A DNA stretch of 30,964 bases from UTPRO1 sp031400185. Its GTDB lineage: Bacteria > Desulfobacterota > Binatia > UTPRO1. The stretch covers positions 1-30,964 of the forward strand of contig JANNPN010000335.1 in the NCBI GenBank assembly GCA_031400185.1, written 5' to 3'. The translations under genes and the position numbers were made by a program. The notes beneath the pieces are model-generated. The model had not been told where the DNA came from and made no database searches. It saw nothing but the letters and a program-made list of their open reading frames with translations. This document shows positions 23,095 to 30,964 of the stretch, piece by piece (position 1 is the stretch's first letter; every line of letters begins with the position of its first letter).

Positions 23095-24615
23095 ATGACC
23101 CCAGAAGACCGCGTGCGCACCGCGATCGAGCTTCTCGAATCCATCGCCGCCGACCGCACGCAGCTCGCCAGCCTTCCGAAGGACGAGCGCATCCGACTGC
23201 TCGAAGCAGCGGGACGGGTGTCGCGCCCGGACGCCATCGCGCGGCGCCACGTCGCGAAGGCTGCGCGCCGGGAACGCCGGCGGGCCGTGATCGCGCGCGC
23301 CGAGGCCGTGCTCGCCGAGACCGGCATCCGGAAGCTCCGCCGCGAGGTCGTGTTCACGACCCCGAACGTGTTCCCGCCGCGCGACCTCGTGCAGGAGGAT
23401 CTCGTGGAGGAGCCCGCGATCACCATCGAGGACAAGCACTGCTACGTCTGCAAGGAGCACTACACGACCCTCCACCATTTCTACGATCAGCTCTGCCCGC
23501 CCTGTGCCGCCTTCAACTACGCGAAGCGGAGCGAGCTTGCCGATCTCCGCGGCCGGGTCGCGTTGCTCACCGGCGGACGCGTGAAGATCGGCTATCAGGC
23601 GGGCATCAAGCTCCTGCGCGCGGGCGCGCATCTCATCGTGACGACCCGCTTCCCGCGCGACTCGGCCATGCGCTACGCGCAGGAGCCCGACTTCGCCGAG
23701 TGGGGGGACCGTCTCGAGATCTTCGGACTCGACCTCCGCCACACGCCGAGCGTCGAGGCTTTCTGCCGCCACATGCTCGCGACCCACGACCGTCTCGACT
23801 TCATCGTCAACAACGCCTGTCAGACCGTGCGGCGCCCGCCGGACTTCTATCGCCACATGATGGCAGGCGAGGAGGCGGCGCTGCCGACGCTGTCGAGGGA
23901 GATGCGGTCGCTGCTCGGCGGCTACGAAGGCGTCCGGGCCTATCAAATGCTGCCGGAAGGCGGCTCCGGCCTCCCCGCGGTCGGGCGCGAGCTCTCGGAC
24001 GCCGTCGGCCTCACCCACGCCGCAGCGCTCTCGCAGATCCGCTTGCTACCGGAGGAGCTCGCAGCGCAGCAGGCGCTCTTTCCCGAAGGGTGCCTCGACC
24101 AGGACCTGCAGCAGATCGACCTCCGCGAGTCCAACTCGTGGCGGATGCTGCTCGCCGACGTCCCCGCGGTCGAGCTCCTCGAGGTGCAGCTCGTGAACGC
24201 GGTGGCGCCGTTCATCATCAATGCGCGCTTGAAGCCGCTCATGCTCCGCACCCCCGAGCGCGACAAGCACATCGTCAACGTGTCCGCGGTCGAGGGCCAG
24301 TTCTACCGCCGCTTCAAAACGACGCGGCACCCGCACACCAACATGGCCAAGGCCGCGCTCAACATGATGACCCGCACCTCGGCGACCGACTACTTCAACG
24401 ACGGCATCCACATGAACAGCGTGGACACCGGCTGGGTGACCGACGAGGACCCGGCCGCGGTCGCGGCGCGGAAGACCGCCGAGCACCGCTTCCACCCGCC
24501 GCTCGACATCGTCGACGGCGCGGCGCGGATCGTCGATCCGATCATCGCCGGGATCAACACCGGCGAGCACGTGTGGGGGCAGTTTCTGCGGAACTATCGA
24601 CCGACCGACTGGTAG
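23095..24615 (+). CDS. Short-chain dehydrogenase/reductase-like protein with N-terminal zinc ribbon
   Basis: This is a 506-residue protein, about twice a classical SDR. Residues 1-90 are helical and basic. Residues 116-137 hold C116-x2-C119-x14-C134-x2-C137, a probable zinc ribbon. The Rossmann part begins 'VALLTGGRVKIGYQAGIKLL' (residues 155-174) with the TGxxxxIG nucleotide loop. 'DFIVNNACQT' (N239, N240) is the NNAG-type motif, and 'IVNVSAVEG' supplies S397. The segment usually read as YxxxK-AAL is 'HTNMAKAALNMM': K419 is kept but the tyrosine position holds T415. A separate 'YRRFK' lies at 404-408. A long insert (about 245-360) separates these motifs. Substrate unknown; catalysis may differ from ordinary SDRs. 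The start is at ATG 23095, possibly leaderless. The stop lies in a 28-bp repeat. Confidence 0.85.
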   Translation: MTPEDRVRTAIELLESIAADRTQLASLPKDERIRLLEAAGRVSRPDAIARRHVAKAARRERRRAVIARAEAVLAETGIRKLRREVVFTTPNVFPPRDLVQEDLVEEPAITIEDKHCYVCKEHYTTLHHFYDQLCPPCAAFNYAKRSELADLRGRVALLTGGRVKIGYQAGIKLLRAGAHLIVTTRFPRDSAMRYAQEPDFAEWGDRLEIFGLDLRHTPSVEAFCRHMLATHDRLDFIVNNACQTVRRPPDFYRHMMAGEEAALPTLSREMRSLLGGYEGVRAYQMLPEGGSGLPAVGRELSDAVGLTHAAALSQIRLLPEELAAQQALFPEGCLDQDLQQIDLRESNSWRMLLADVPAVELLEVQLVNAVAPFIINARLKPLMLRTPERDKHIVNVSAVEGQFYRRFKTTRHPHTNMAKAALNMMTRTSATDYFNDGIHMNSVDTGWVTDEDPAAVAARKTAEHRFHPPLDIVDGAARIVDPIIAGINTGEHVWGQFLRNYRPTDW

Positions 24616-24675
24616 TCGGTCTCGGCGACCGACCGACTGGGAGTCGGTTTCGGCGACCGACCGACTGGTAGCGGC
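24599..24675. repeat. 28-bp tandem repeat, about 2.7 copies, each a hairpin; likely bidirectional terminator
   Basis: Unit 1 (24599-24626) and unit 2 (24627-24654) are identical except for two bases; a third partial copy runs to about 24675. Each full unit contains ACCGACT-3 nt-AGTCGGT: an 8-bp stem in unit 1 (24603-24610 with 24614-24621), a 7-bp stem plus wobble in unit 2. The SDR stop codon TAG (24613-24615) lies inside the first hairpin, and its last five codons are made by the repeat. The RHS gene on the other strand ends at 24680, so both convergent genes finish at this array. Confidence 0.75.
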
Positions 24676-24679
24676 CACG

Positions 24680-27600
24680 CTACTTGCAACGGCCCCCGGA
24701 CGGAGTCTTGAGGAAGCTCCGGACCCGCTTCCCTTGCGCCTCGCCGAGCTGGCTTCCCGGCACGGAGTTCATGACGTTCTCCTCGACGGTGTTGTCGGCG
24801 AGCCCGAAGCAATGCCCGAGAAGGTGGGACGCGACCTCGCTGGGGGAGGAGGTGGTTCCCCGGCCCGTGATGATGCCGCCCGTCGGGGTCTCGACGCCGT
24901 TTGCGACGTGCTTCTTGGCATCGTTGAGCTTGATTCCGACGACGTCGGGACTCAGCAGTGCGACGACGAAACGCCCGCGGCCATGCTTCGCACCCGCCCC
25001 CGCCGGGTCGTCGTAGCGGGTGGAGTCGTTGCCGGCGCGCGCCGTCACGTCCATGGTCACGTTGACGGCCTTGAAGATCAATTCGATCTCGTTGCCGATG
25101 GCGACGACGTCCGTCCAGGCGTTCGTGGAGAGATAGAGGGCGATCAGATCGACCGAAGCTCCGGCGACATCAGGCACATTCTCCGAGCCCAGGAAGCCGC
25201 TGCGGAAGGCGACGCCGAGGTACACGAGCGCCAGGATCGAGAGTAAGCCGACGACGGCCAGAACCGAGCTTCTTCCCGAGGGATCGCGCCGGTCGACGGG
25301 GTCGGCATTGGCGTAGAGGTAGCGATGGAGGCTCACGGGCTCGAACGGATTGCCTTCCAGCGGGTCCGTGCTGGTGAAGCGCCCGGTGGCGGCTTCGTAG
25401 TGGCGGGCGCGCAGGTAGTAGAAGCCGGCATTCGGATCGAGCTGCTCGCCGGCGTAACGGTAGTCGTTCGCGGTGCCGCCGCTCGCCGCGAGCGCCACGC
25501 CGAAGGCGTCGTACGTGTACGTGTCGCTGACCGCGCCGGCGGGCGTCGTCAGCTGCCGCGTCGAGAGCTGGCCGTCCGACAGGTGGAAGTGCGAGCCGGA
25601 GCCGGTGCGCGTCTGGCTGAGCAGCGTGTGGCCGTGCGTGTACGTCGTGACCGTCGCGCCGGTGGTCTCGACGGCGACCTGCGCGAAGTCGCGGTTCTTG
25701 TCGACGAGGAACGTCGTGGTGACGCCGCCCGCGGTGCGGCTCGTGCGGATGCCGTCGGCGTCGTAGGTGTACACGGCGGCCTGGGGATTGGCGCCGCTCT
25801 GCGGGCTCACCCCGACCAGGCGGCTCTGGTCGTCGTACGCGTAGACGTCGGTGTCGCCGCCGGTCGTGCGGCTCACGAGGTTGCCGTCGCCGTCGTACGC
25901 CGACGTCGTCGTGGTGCCGTTGGTGGTCTCGGACGCGAGCCGGTCGTTCGCATCGTACGTGGACGTCGTGACGGTTCCGTCGCGGTTCGTCTCCGTCCGG
26001 TTGCCGACCGGGTCGTAGACGTAGGTCACGGTCTGGTCGTTCGCGCTTCCCGGCTCGTCGATCGCCTCCTCCGTCAAGCGATAGACGTCGTCATAGGTAT
26101 ACGTCACGGTGCGGCCGGTCGTTGCCGCGCCGGCCTCGACGACCTGGATGCGGTTGCCCGCCGGTCCGAGCGTGTACGTGTACGAGGAGATGGGACCGCC
26201 CGGCCCTTCGTGGGCGACGTTCGTGACGCGGTTCAGGGTGTCGTTGGTGTACGTCGTCGTGACGCCGTTCGGGAGGGCCGTCGATGCGAGGTTCCCGACG
26301 GCGTCGTACCCGTAGGTCGTCGTGCCCGTCGTGTCGACGACGGTCTGGAGGCGGTTCGCGGCGTCGTAGGTGTACGTCGTCGTGCCCTGCGGGGTCGTGA
26401 AGCTCACGCGGTTGCCGGCGGCGTCGTATCCGTAGCCGAGCACGGCGCCGCCGGCCTTGGTCTCGGTCGTGAGGCGGCCGCGGTCGTCGTACGCGTAGTG
26501 GTCGTCTCCGGCTTGGGTGCGGAGACCGCGGCCGTCGTACGCGTACGTCACGTCGCTGCCGTCCGGCAGGTGGGTCGCGACGAGGCGCCCGACCTCGTCG
26601 TAGTCCAACGTGGTCGTCTTGCCGTCGAAGTCGGCAAGCGACGTCCGATTGCCCACGGCGTCGTACGCGAAGGTCTCGAACTGGCCGAGAGGACGCGTGC
26701 GCTTGGCGAGGCGGTTCAGCACGTCGTACTCCAGCGTCGTCGTGCGGCCGTTGGCGTCGGTCTGCGCGGTCAGATTGTCGGCGGCGTCGTAGCCGTAGGT
26801 GGTCACGTTCCCCTCGGCGTCGGTCACCTGCTGCAGGCGCCCGGCGGCGTCGTACGAGAAGAGCGTCGTCTTGCCCGCCTGGTCGATTGCGGCGGTGCGC
26901 TGGTTGGCCGCGTCGAAGGTCGTCGTCGTGGTCGTGCCGTCGGGAAATGTCGTGCCGACCTGGTTGCCGTGCTCGTCGAACGCGAACTGCACGACGCGTC
27001 CGAGCGCGTCGGTCGTCCTTGTCAGGCGGCCGAGGCCGTCGAACGTCTCGACGGTGGCGTGGCCGAGCGCGTCGGTCGTGGTCTTCTGGCGCACGCCGTA
27101 CGCGTGGGTCGTGACGTTGCCGCGCTCGTCCTCGACGGTGAGGGTGCGCCCGATCGCGTCGTACGTCGTCACGACCTCTTCGCCGTCGGGATGGATCACG
27201 CGCAGCCGGCGGCCGAGCGGATCGAGGACGTAGGTCGTCGTGTGCCCCTCGCCGTCGGTGCGGCTCACCTCGCGGCCTTCCGCGTCGTAGGCCGTCACCT
27301 GCGTCGACCCGTCCGGGAGCACCTGCGCAGTCAGCTTCCCGCGGACGTCGTAGCCGAACGTCGTTACGCGCCCGAGCGCGTCGGTCGTGCTCGCGACGTT
27401 GCCGACCTCGTCGTAAGCGGTCTGCGTGACGCCGCCCTTCGCGTCCTTGGTCGTGAGCACGCGGCCGCGCGCGTCGTACGTGGTCTCCGTCGTGCGGCCG
27501 AGCGGATCGGTCTCGGTGCGCACCCGCCCTGCCGCGTCGTAGGTGAACGTCGTCACGTGGTTCAGCGGATCCCTCCGCGTGAGCACGTTCCCGGTGGTGT

Positions 27601-30600
27601 CGTAGGTCGACGTGGTCGTGCGGCCGAGCGCGTCGGTCGCGGTGAGCCGGTTGCCGGCGGCATCGTACGTGAACGTGGCGATGCCGCCGTCGTCGGTCGT
27701 CGACGTCAGGTTGCCGTTCGCGTCGAAGACGTTGGTCGTCGTCTCGCCGACGGCGTTGGTCTCGGTCAGTGCCTGGCGCCGGGCGTTGTACGTCCAGGTC
27801 GTGAGGTTGCCCTCGAAGTCGGTGTGGGTGAGCTGATTGTCGGCGGCGTCCCAGGTGGAGGCGGCGACCCGCCCGAGCGGATCCGTCTCGGTGAGGACAT
27901 TGCCGCGCGCGTCGTGGGTGTACGTCGTCCGCTTCCCAAGCGCGTCGGTCTTGGCGACGACGTTGCCGACCGTGTCGTACTCGTAGACGGTGACGTTGCC
28001 GAGCCGGTCGGTCGTGACCTCCTGGCGCGCGTTCGGGTCGTGCGCGATCTCGGTGCGATGGCCCAAGCCGTCGACGATCGCGATCAGGCGGCCGTCGGCG
28101 TCGTACTCGTTCCGTGCGGCGCGCGCGCCGGTCGGGTCGACGACGTCGAGGAGCCCGTGCTTCCGGTCGTAGGTGAAGCGCGTCGTATTTCCGACTGGAT
28201 CGGTGTGCGCGATCAGGTCGCCGCGCCCGTCGTACGCGTACGTCTGCGCGTGGCCGAGCGGATCGGTGATCGCGGTGATGCGGCCGGCGCCGTCGCGCGC
28301 GAACGTGATGCTCTTCCCGGACGAGTGGACGATGCCGTTGGCGCCGATCGTGAGCGTGTTGCCGTTCCGGTCCTGCAGCTTCTGGACGCCGGTCGTGCGG
28401 TCGACGTCGAAGACGGTGCCCTCGCCCGAGACGTAGCGGAAGAGCGTCGGGTCGTAGGTGTCGGCGTTCGAGAACCCGACGAGCTCGACCTCGCCGGGCT
28501 GGTTGCCGATCACGAGGAGGTCGTTGTCGGCGAGCGCGGTCAGCGTGCCGAGCGTTCCCGGCCGCGCCACGTAGCTCGCGGTCACCGTCTCGAGCGGCAC
28601 GAGCGGCGAGACCGTCGGCGTGATGACGAGGTCGAACTCCTCGACCTTGCCGTTCGGCAGCGTGAGGCTGACCTTGTGCTGGTCCGCGCCGACGAGCACG
28701 AAGCTGCCGAGCGCGCCGCCGATCTTCTGCACCTCCCAACCCGTGCCCTGCTCGCGGTTGGCCCGCACACGGAGCGACCGGACGCCGAGCCGCCACCCGA
28801 TGCCGAAGTCGCCCTGACCCTTGTCGCGGCTGTCGTAGGTGCGGGTCACGGTGATCGGGATGCCCGCGACGGGGACGTTCAGGTCCTGGAACGTGATGGT
28901 GAAGAGACCGATCTTCTGCTCGCGCGCGATCTGCACGCCGACCGTCGCTTCGGCCTGATTGCCGTTCCGGTCGAAGACGAGGAGCTTCAGGTCGTAGAGG
29001 TCGTTGATGAGCAGCGTCGGGTCGAGCCGCCCGAGCACGCCGCCCGCGACCGGCGCTGCTCCGGTCGCGATGGTCGTGAACGCGTCCTCGCCGGCGGGCG
29101 CGATCGCGAGCTCGTACTTCAGGAAATTGTCGTCGCTCGCGGTTCCGATGACGTCGACGGGCTCGGTGACCTCCGCGCCGCGCGCGGGCGACGTGATCGC
29201 GGCGGTCGGGTCGGTGAAGTCGCTCGGCACCTTGGCCGCCACGGTGAGCGTCGTTCCGCCCGTCTTCCCCGCGAACGCCGCCGAGATCGTCGTCGTGCCG
29301 GCGGCGGCCGCGGTCGCGAGGCCGGTTGCGGACACGGTCGCGGCCGCCGCGGCGCTCGAGTCCCACGTCGCTTCCGCCGTGACGTCGGCGGCGGTGCCGT
29401 CCGCGAAGACCGCGGTCGCGACGTACTGCTGCGTCGTGCCAGGGATCAGGATCTGGTCGACCGGCTCGACGACGATGTCGTCGACGACCGGGATCGGCGT
29501 CACGGTCGCGTTCGGGTCGGGCGTGCGTGACGCGGTCGCGATCGGCGTCGGCGTCGGCAGCGGTCCCTTCGAGATCGACAGGTCGATCGAGGTGCCGAGG
29601 GCGACACCCGTCGTGCCGCCCGCGGGGGTCTGCGCGATCACGGTGCCGACGGGTGCGGCGTCGAAGGTCTCGAGGACGATGCGCGCGCGGAGGCCGGCGG
29701 CGTGGATCGTGTCGATCGCCCTTCCCTGAGCCTGGCCGAGGACGTCCGGCACGGTGGCCGCGCCGGAATGGATGGTGACGATGAACGACTGCTCGTCGCG
29801 CAAGCCCAGCGCGTCGACCGCCGCAACCACCACGTTCACGTCGCCGAGGTTGCAGCCGCCCCCGAACGACCCGCAGGGGCCGGTGTAGAAGCTGACCGCG
29901 CCGGTGTCCGGGTCGACGCTCACGCCGGTGGCGCCGCCGACGGGCGTCTCGGTCTTGCCGCCGAGGAAATGCGTCGTCGAGACGAATTCGTAGCGGAGGA
30001 CGTCGCCGGGATCCGGATCGGTCGCGGTGAGCTGGTAGACCGGCCGGGCATAGGGCGCGATCGAGCGGAACCCGGTCGGCGGCAGCGAGGTGATGTCGGG
30101 CGGGCTGTTGTCGGGCCGGATCTTCACGAACACGGTGGCCGGCGCGGAGGGGCCGGTCGCGTCCTCCGCCGTGTACGTGAACGTGGTGCCCTGGCGGAGG
30201 CGCGGGTCGACGACCGTGCCCTGCTGGGCGGCCATACGGAAGTCGCGGCGGGGCGCGGTCGCGACGAGAATCTTCGCGTGGTCGTCGACCGTGGCGGGGC
30301 TGAACGGGATCTGGTGGAAGACCTTCGGGCCGGGCGCCCAATTGTGATCCTGACCGCTCACGACGAGCGTGTTGCCGAGGCAGGGCACCGGGCCGCCGGT
30401 GATGACGGAGCAGTTCCAGCGCTGTCCACCCGTCGCCACGATGTCGACGTGGCCGTCCTGGTCGACGTCGGCGAGCGCCAGGGTGCGATTGTTGCCCCCA
30501 CCCTCGGTATCCATGCTCCATTTTTCGCCGCCCGTTCCGCCGTCGAGGATCCAGAGCCGCGCGGCGGCGTGCATGATCACCTCGGGGCGGCCATCGAGAT

Positions 30601-30964
30601 CGAGATCGTAGACCTGCGCGGAGGTTTCCCCGGTCCGAAACTGGGAGGACACCGGCGCCGGCACGAGGTTGTTGAGGGTCTCGGGACGATCGGGGATCGC
30701 AAAGATCCAGAGCAAGCGCCCGTCGGCGCGGAAGGCGTAGAGGAAGCCTTCGGCGGGGAAGAGGATGTCCGGCGCGCCGTCGCCGTCGACGTCGCCGATG
30801 GATAGGAATCCGATCAGCAGCTGACCGTCCTTCACGGGGGGAATGCGACGCAGCAGCGTGCCGTCGTGCTTGTAGATGAAGATGCCGCTGTCGGGTGGTT
30901 GGCGGCCGAAGAGATTGGGTTGGTACTGGATCACCTCTTGGGTGCCGTCGCCGTCGAGGTCGGC
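24680..30964 (-). CDS. Giant RHS/YD-repeat protein with metzincin-like C-terminus, 5' end beyond the window
   Basis: At least 2094 residues are visible; the start lies to the right. In visible-residue order: FG-GAP/VCBS units (1-165, 'DVDGDGAPDILFP'), Ig-like segments, a PASTA domain (405-471, 'VPDVLGQAQGRAIDTIHAAG'), a Pro/Thr linker, a BIG_2 domain (about 492-575), a beta region, then YD repeats from about 880 to 1840 ('YDAAGN', 'YDALGR' variants, period 21). The RHS core end 'GFYYLRARHYEAATGRFTS' leads to 'DPSGR' near 1897. A hydrophobic helix (about 1900-1920) and a 170-residue tip follow. The tip has H2047-LLG-H-CFGLAD, like HExxHxxGxxD of metzincins, and then 'NVMNS' like a Met-turn. 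The catalytic Glu is replaced by Leu. Likely a surface or secreted shell around a C-terminal effector; no immunity gene follows. Confidence 0.9.
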   Translation of the reverse strand, partial: ADLDGDGTQEVIQYQPNLFGRQPPDSGIFIYKHDGTLLRRIPPVKDGQLLIGFLSIGDVDGDGAPDILFPAEGFLYAFRADGRLLWIFAIPDRPETLNNLVPAPVSSQFRTGETSAQVYDLDLDGRPEVIMHAAARLWILDGGTGGEKWSMDTEGGGNNRTLALADVDQDGHVDIVATGGQRWNCSVITGGPVPCLGNTLVVSGQDHNWAPGPKVFHQIPFSPATVDDHAKILVATAPRRDFRMAAQQGTVVDPRLRQGTTFTYTAEDATGPSAPATVFVKIRPDNSPPDITSLPPTGFRSIAPYARPVYQLTATDPDPGDVLRYEFVSTTHFLGGKTETPVGGATGVSVDPDTGAVSFYTGPCGSFGGGCNLGDVNVVVAAVDALGLRDEQSFIVTIHSGAATVPDVLGQAQGRAIDTIHAAGLRARIVLETFDAAPVGTVIAQTPAGGTTGVALGTSIDLSISKGPLPTPTPIATASRTPDPNATVTPIPVVDDIVVEPVDQILIPGTTQQYVATAVFADGTAADVTAEATWDSSAAAAATVSATGLATAAAAGTTTISAAFAGKTGGTTLTVAAKVPSDFTDPTAAITSPARGAEVTEPVDVIGTASDDNFLKYELAIAPAGEDAFTTIATGAAPVAGGVLGRLDPTLLINDLYDLKLLVFDRNGNQAEATVGVQIAREQKIGLFTITFQDLNVPVAGIPITVTRTYDSRDKGQGDFGIGWRLGVRSLRVRANREQGTGWEVQKIGGALGSFVLVGADQHKVSLTLPNGKVEEFDLVITPTVSPLVPLETVTASYVARPGTLGTLTALADNDLLVIGNQPGEVELVGFSNADTYDPTLFRYVSGEGTVFDVDRTTGVQKLQDRNGNTLTIGANGIVHSSGKSITFARDGAGRITAITDPLGHAQTYAYDGRGDLIAHTDPVGNTTRFTYDRKHGLLDVVDPTGARAARNEYDADGRLIAIVDGLGHRTEIAHDPNARQEVTTDRLGNVTVYEYDTVGNVVAKTDALGKRTTYTHDARGNVLTETDPLGRVAASTWDAADNQLTHTDFEGNLTTWTYNARRQALTETNAVGETTTNVFDANGNLTSTTDDGGIATFTYDAAGNRLTATDALGRTTTSTYDTTGNVLTRRDPLNHVTTFTYDAAGRVRTETDPLGRTTETTYDARGRVLTTKDAKGGVTQTAYDEVGNVASTTDALGRVTTFGYDVRGKLTAQVLPDGSTQVTAYDAEGREVSRTDGEGHTTTYVLDPLGRRLRVIHPDGEEVVTTYDAIGRTLTVEDERGNVTTHAYGVRQKTTTDALGHATVETFDGLGRLTRTTDALGRVVQFAFDEHGNQVGTTFPDGTTTTTTFDAANQRTAAIDQAGKTTLFSYDAAGRLQQVTDAEGNVTTYGYDAADNLTAQTDANGRTTTLEYDVLNRLAKRTRPLGQFETFAYDAVGNRTSLADFDGKTTTLDYDEVGRLVATHLPDGSDVTYAYDGRGLRTQAGDDHYAYDDRGRLTTETKAGGAVLGYGYDAAGNRVSFTTPQGTTTYTYDAANRLQTVVDTTGTTTYGYDAVGNLASTALPNGVTTTYTNDTLNRVTNVAHEGPGGPISSYTYTLGPAGNRIQVVEAGAATTGRTVTYTYDDVYRLTEEAIDEPGSANDQTVTYVYDPVGNRTETNRDGTVTTSTYDANDRLASETTNGTTTTSAYDGDGNLVSRTTGGDTDVYAYDDQSRLVGVSPQSGANPQAAVYTYDADGIRTSRTAGGVTTTFLVDKNRDFAQVAVETTGATVTTYTHGHTLLSQTRTGSGSHFHLSDGQLSTRQLTTPAGAVSDTYTYDAFGVALAASGGTANDYRYAGEQLDPNAGFYYLRARHYEAATGRFTSTDPLEGNPFEPVSLHRYLYANADPVDRRDPSGRSSVLAVVGLLSILALVYLGVAFRSGFLGSENVPDVAGASVDLIALYLSTNAWTDVVAIGNEIELIFKAVNVTMDVTARAGNDSTRYDDPAGAGAKHGRGRFVVALLSPDVVGIKLNDAKKHVANGVETPTGGIITGRGTTSSPSEVASHLLGHCFGLADNTVEENVMNSVPGSQLGEAQGKRVRSFLKTPSGGRCK
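25560..28350 (-). repeat. YD-repeat array within the RHS gene (about 63-bp period)
   Basis: Some forty or more units of about 21 codons recur, each with a 'T/S-x-x-Y-D-x-x-G-N/R' core. At DNA level GTCGTA (reverse complement of Tyr-Asp codons) returns every 60-66 bp on the plus strand. The regularity produces long open frames on the opposite strand, which are not genes. Confidence 0.85.

Noticed and set aside
20740..24671. Long frames (736 and 799 codons) covering the kinase and SDR genes in other phases
   Set aside because: Both are shadows produced by high third-position GC; motifs of the kinase and SDR are only in the chosen frames.
24599..24675. The 28-bp repeats as a CRISPR array
   Set aside because: The units are directly adjacent with no spacers, and there are no cas genes.
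25325..29530. A 1401-codon plus-strand open frame opposite the RHS gene
   Set aside because: It is an antisense shadow of the periodic YD repeats; it is full of R/V/D/G repeats without domain character, while the minus strand has complete RHS, PASTA and FG-GAP motifs.

Overview
This is a very GC-rich window (estimated by eye at about two thirds G+C) from a chromosome of a free-living bacterium. Three things suggest a deltaproteobacterial-grade or related uncultured lineage such as Myxococcota or Binatota: the many long secreted proteins, the Myxococcus-type Cys-rich repeats, and a bacterial lysyl oxidase. The lineage is an inference; no rRNA, tRNA or marker gene is present. I see no CRISPR array, transposase, integrase or plasmid function.

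Layout. 1-4500: a truncated MAPEG-family gene diverges from a DUF885 lipoprotein peptidase, which is followed in the same direction by a bis-MGD molybdopterin oxidoreductase. 4516-4606 holds a nested inverted-repeat element that folds on paper into a closed multi-branch structure. 4758-9218: two secreted proteins, one small and one giant (lactonase-like propeller, Cys-rich hinge, TolB-like propeller). 9249-11372: a decaying zone in which an intact ATP-grasp gene sits between a frameshifted remnant of a glycine-rich repeat protein and a methyltransferase remnant that has lost its SAM-binding core. 11369-15411 (minus strand): a coniferyl-aldehyde-type aldehyde dehydrogenase and an 816-residue protein with about 72 cysteines, with a GST C-terminal fragment beyond them. 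15676-18657: a lipoprotein, a strong terminator, a DUF488 protein, a secreted protein and a lysyl oxidase. 18710-21021: threonine ammonia-lyase with two ACT-like domains, translationally coupled to a glycosyltransferase-like protein. 21075-24615: an orphan membrane GAF histidine kinase diverging from a zinc-ribbon SDR protein. 24599-24675: a 28-bp tandem repeat of hairpins. 24680-30964: a huge RHS/YD-repeat protein, running off the right edge, with FG-GAP, PASTA and BIG_2 modules and a degenerate metzincin-like C-terminus.

The genes do not form one pathway. The common theme is export: at least eight products carry Sec or lipoprotein signals or are evidently extracellular, and several are built from repeats or are rich in cysteine. 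The strongest candidates for something not yet described are the nested structured element at 4516-4606, the RHS protein with an HExxH-like motif lacking its glutamate and no evident immunity gene, and the tandem hairpin repeat between convergent genes. All structures and family assignments were made by eye, without database searches or folding software.
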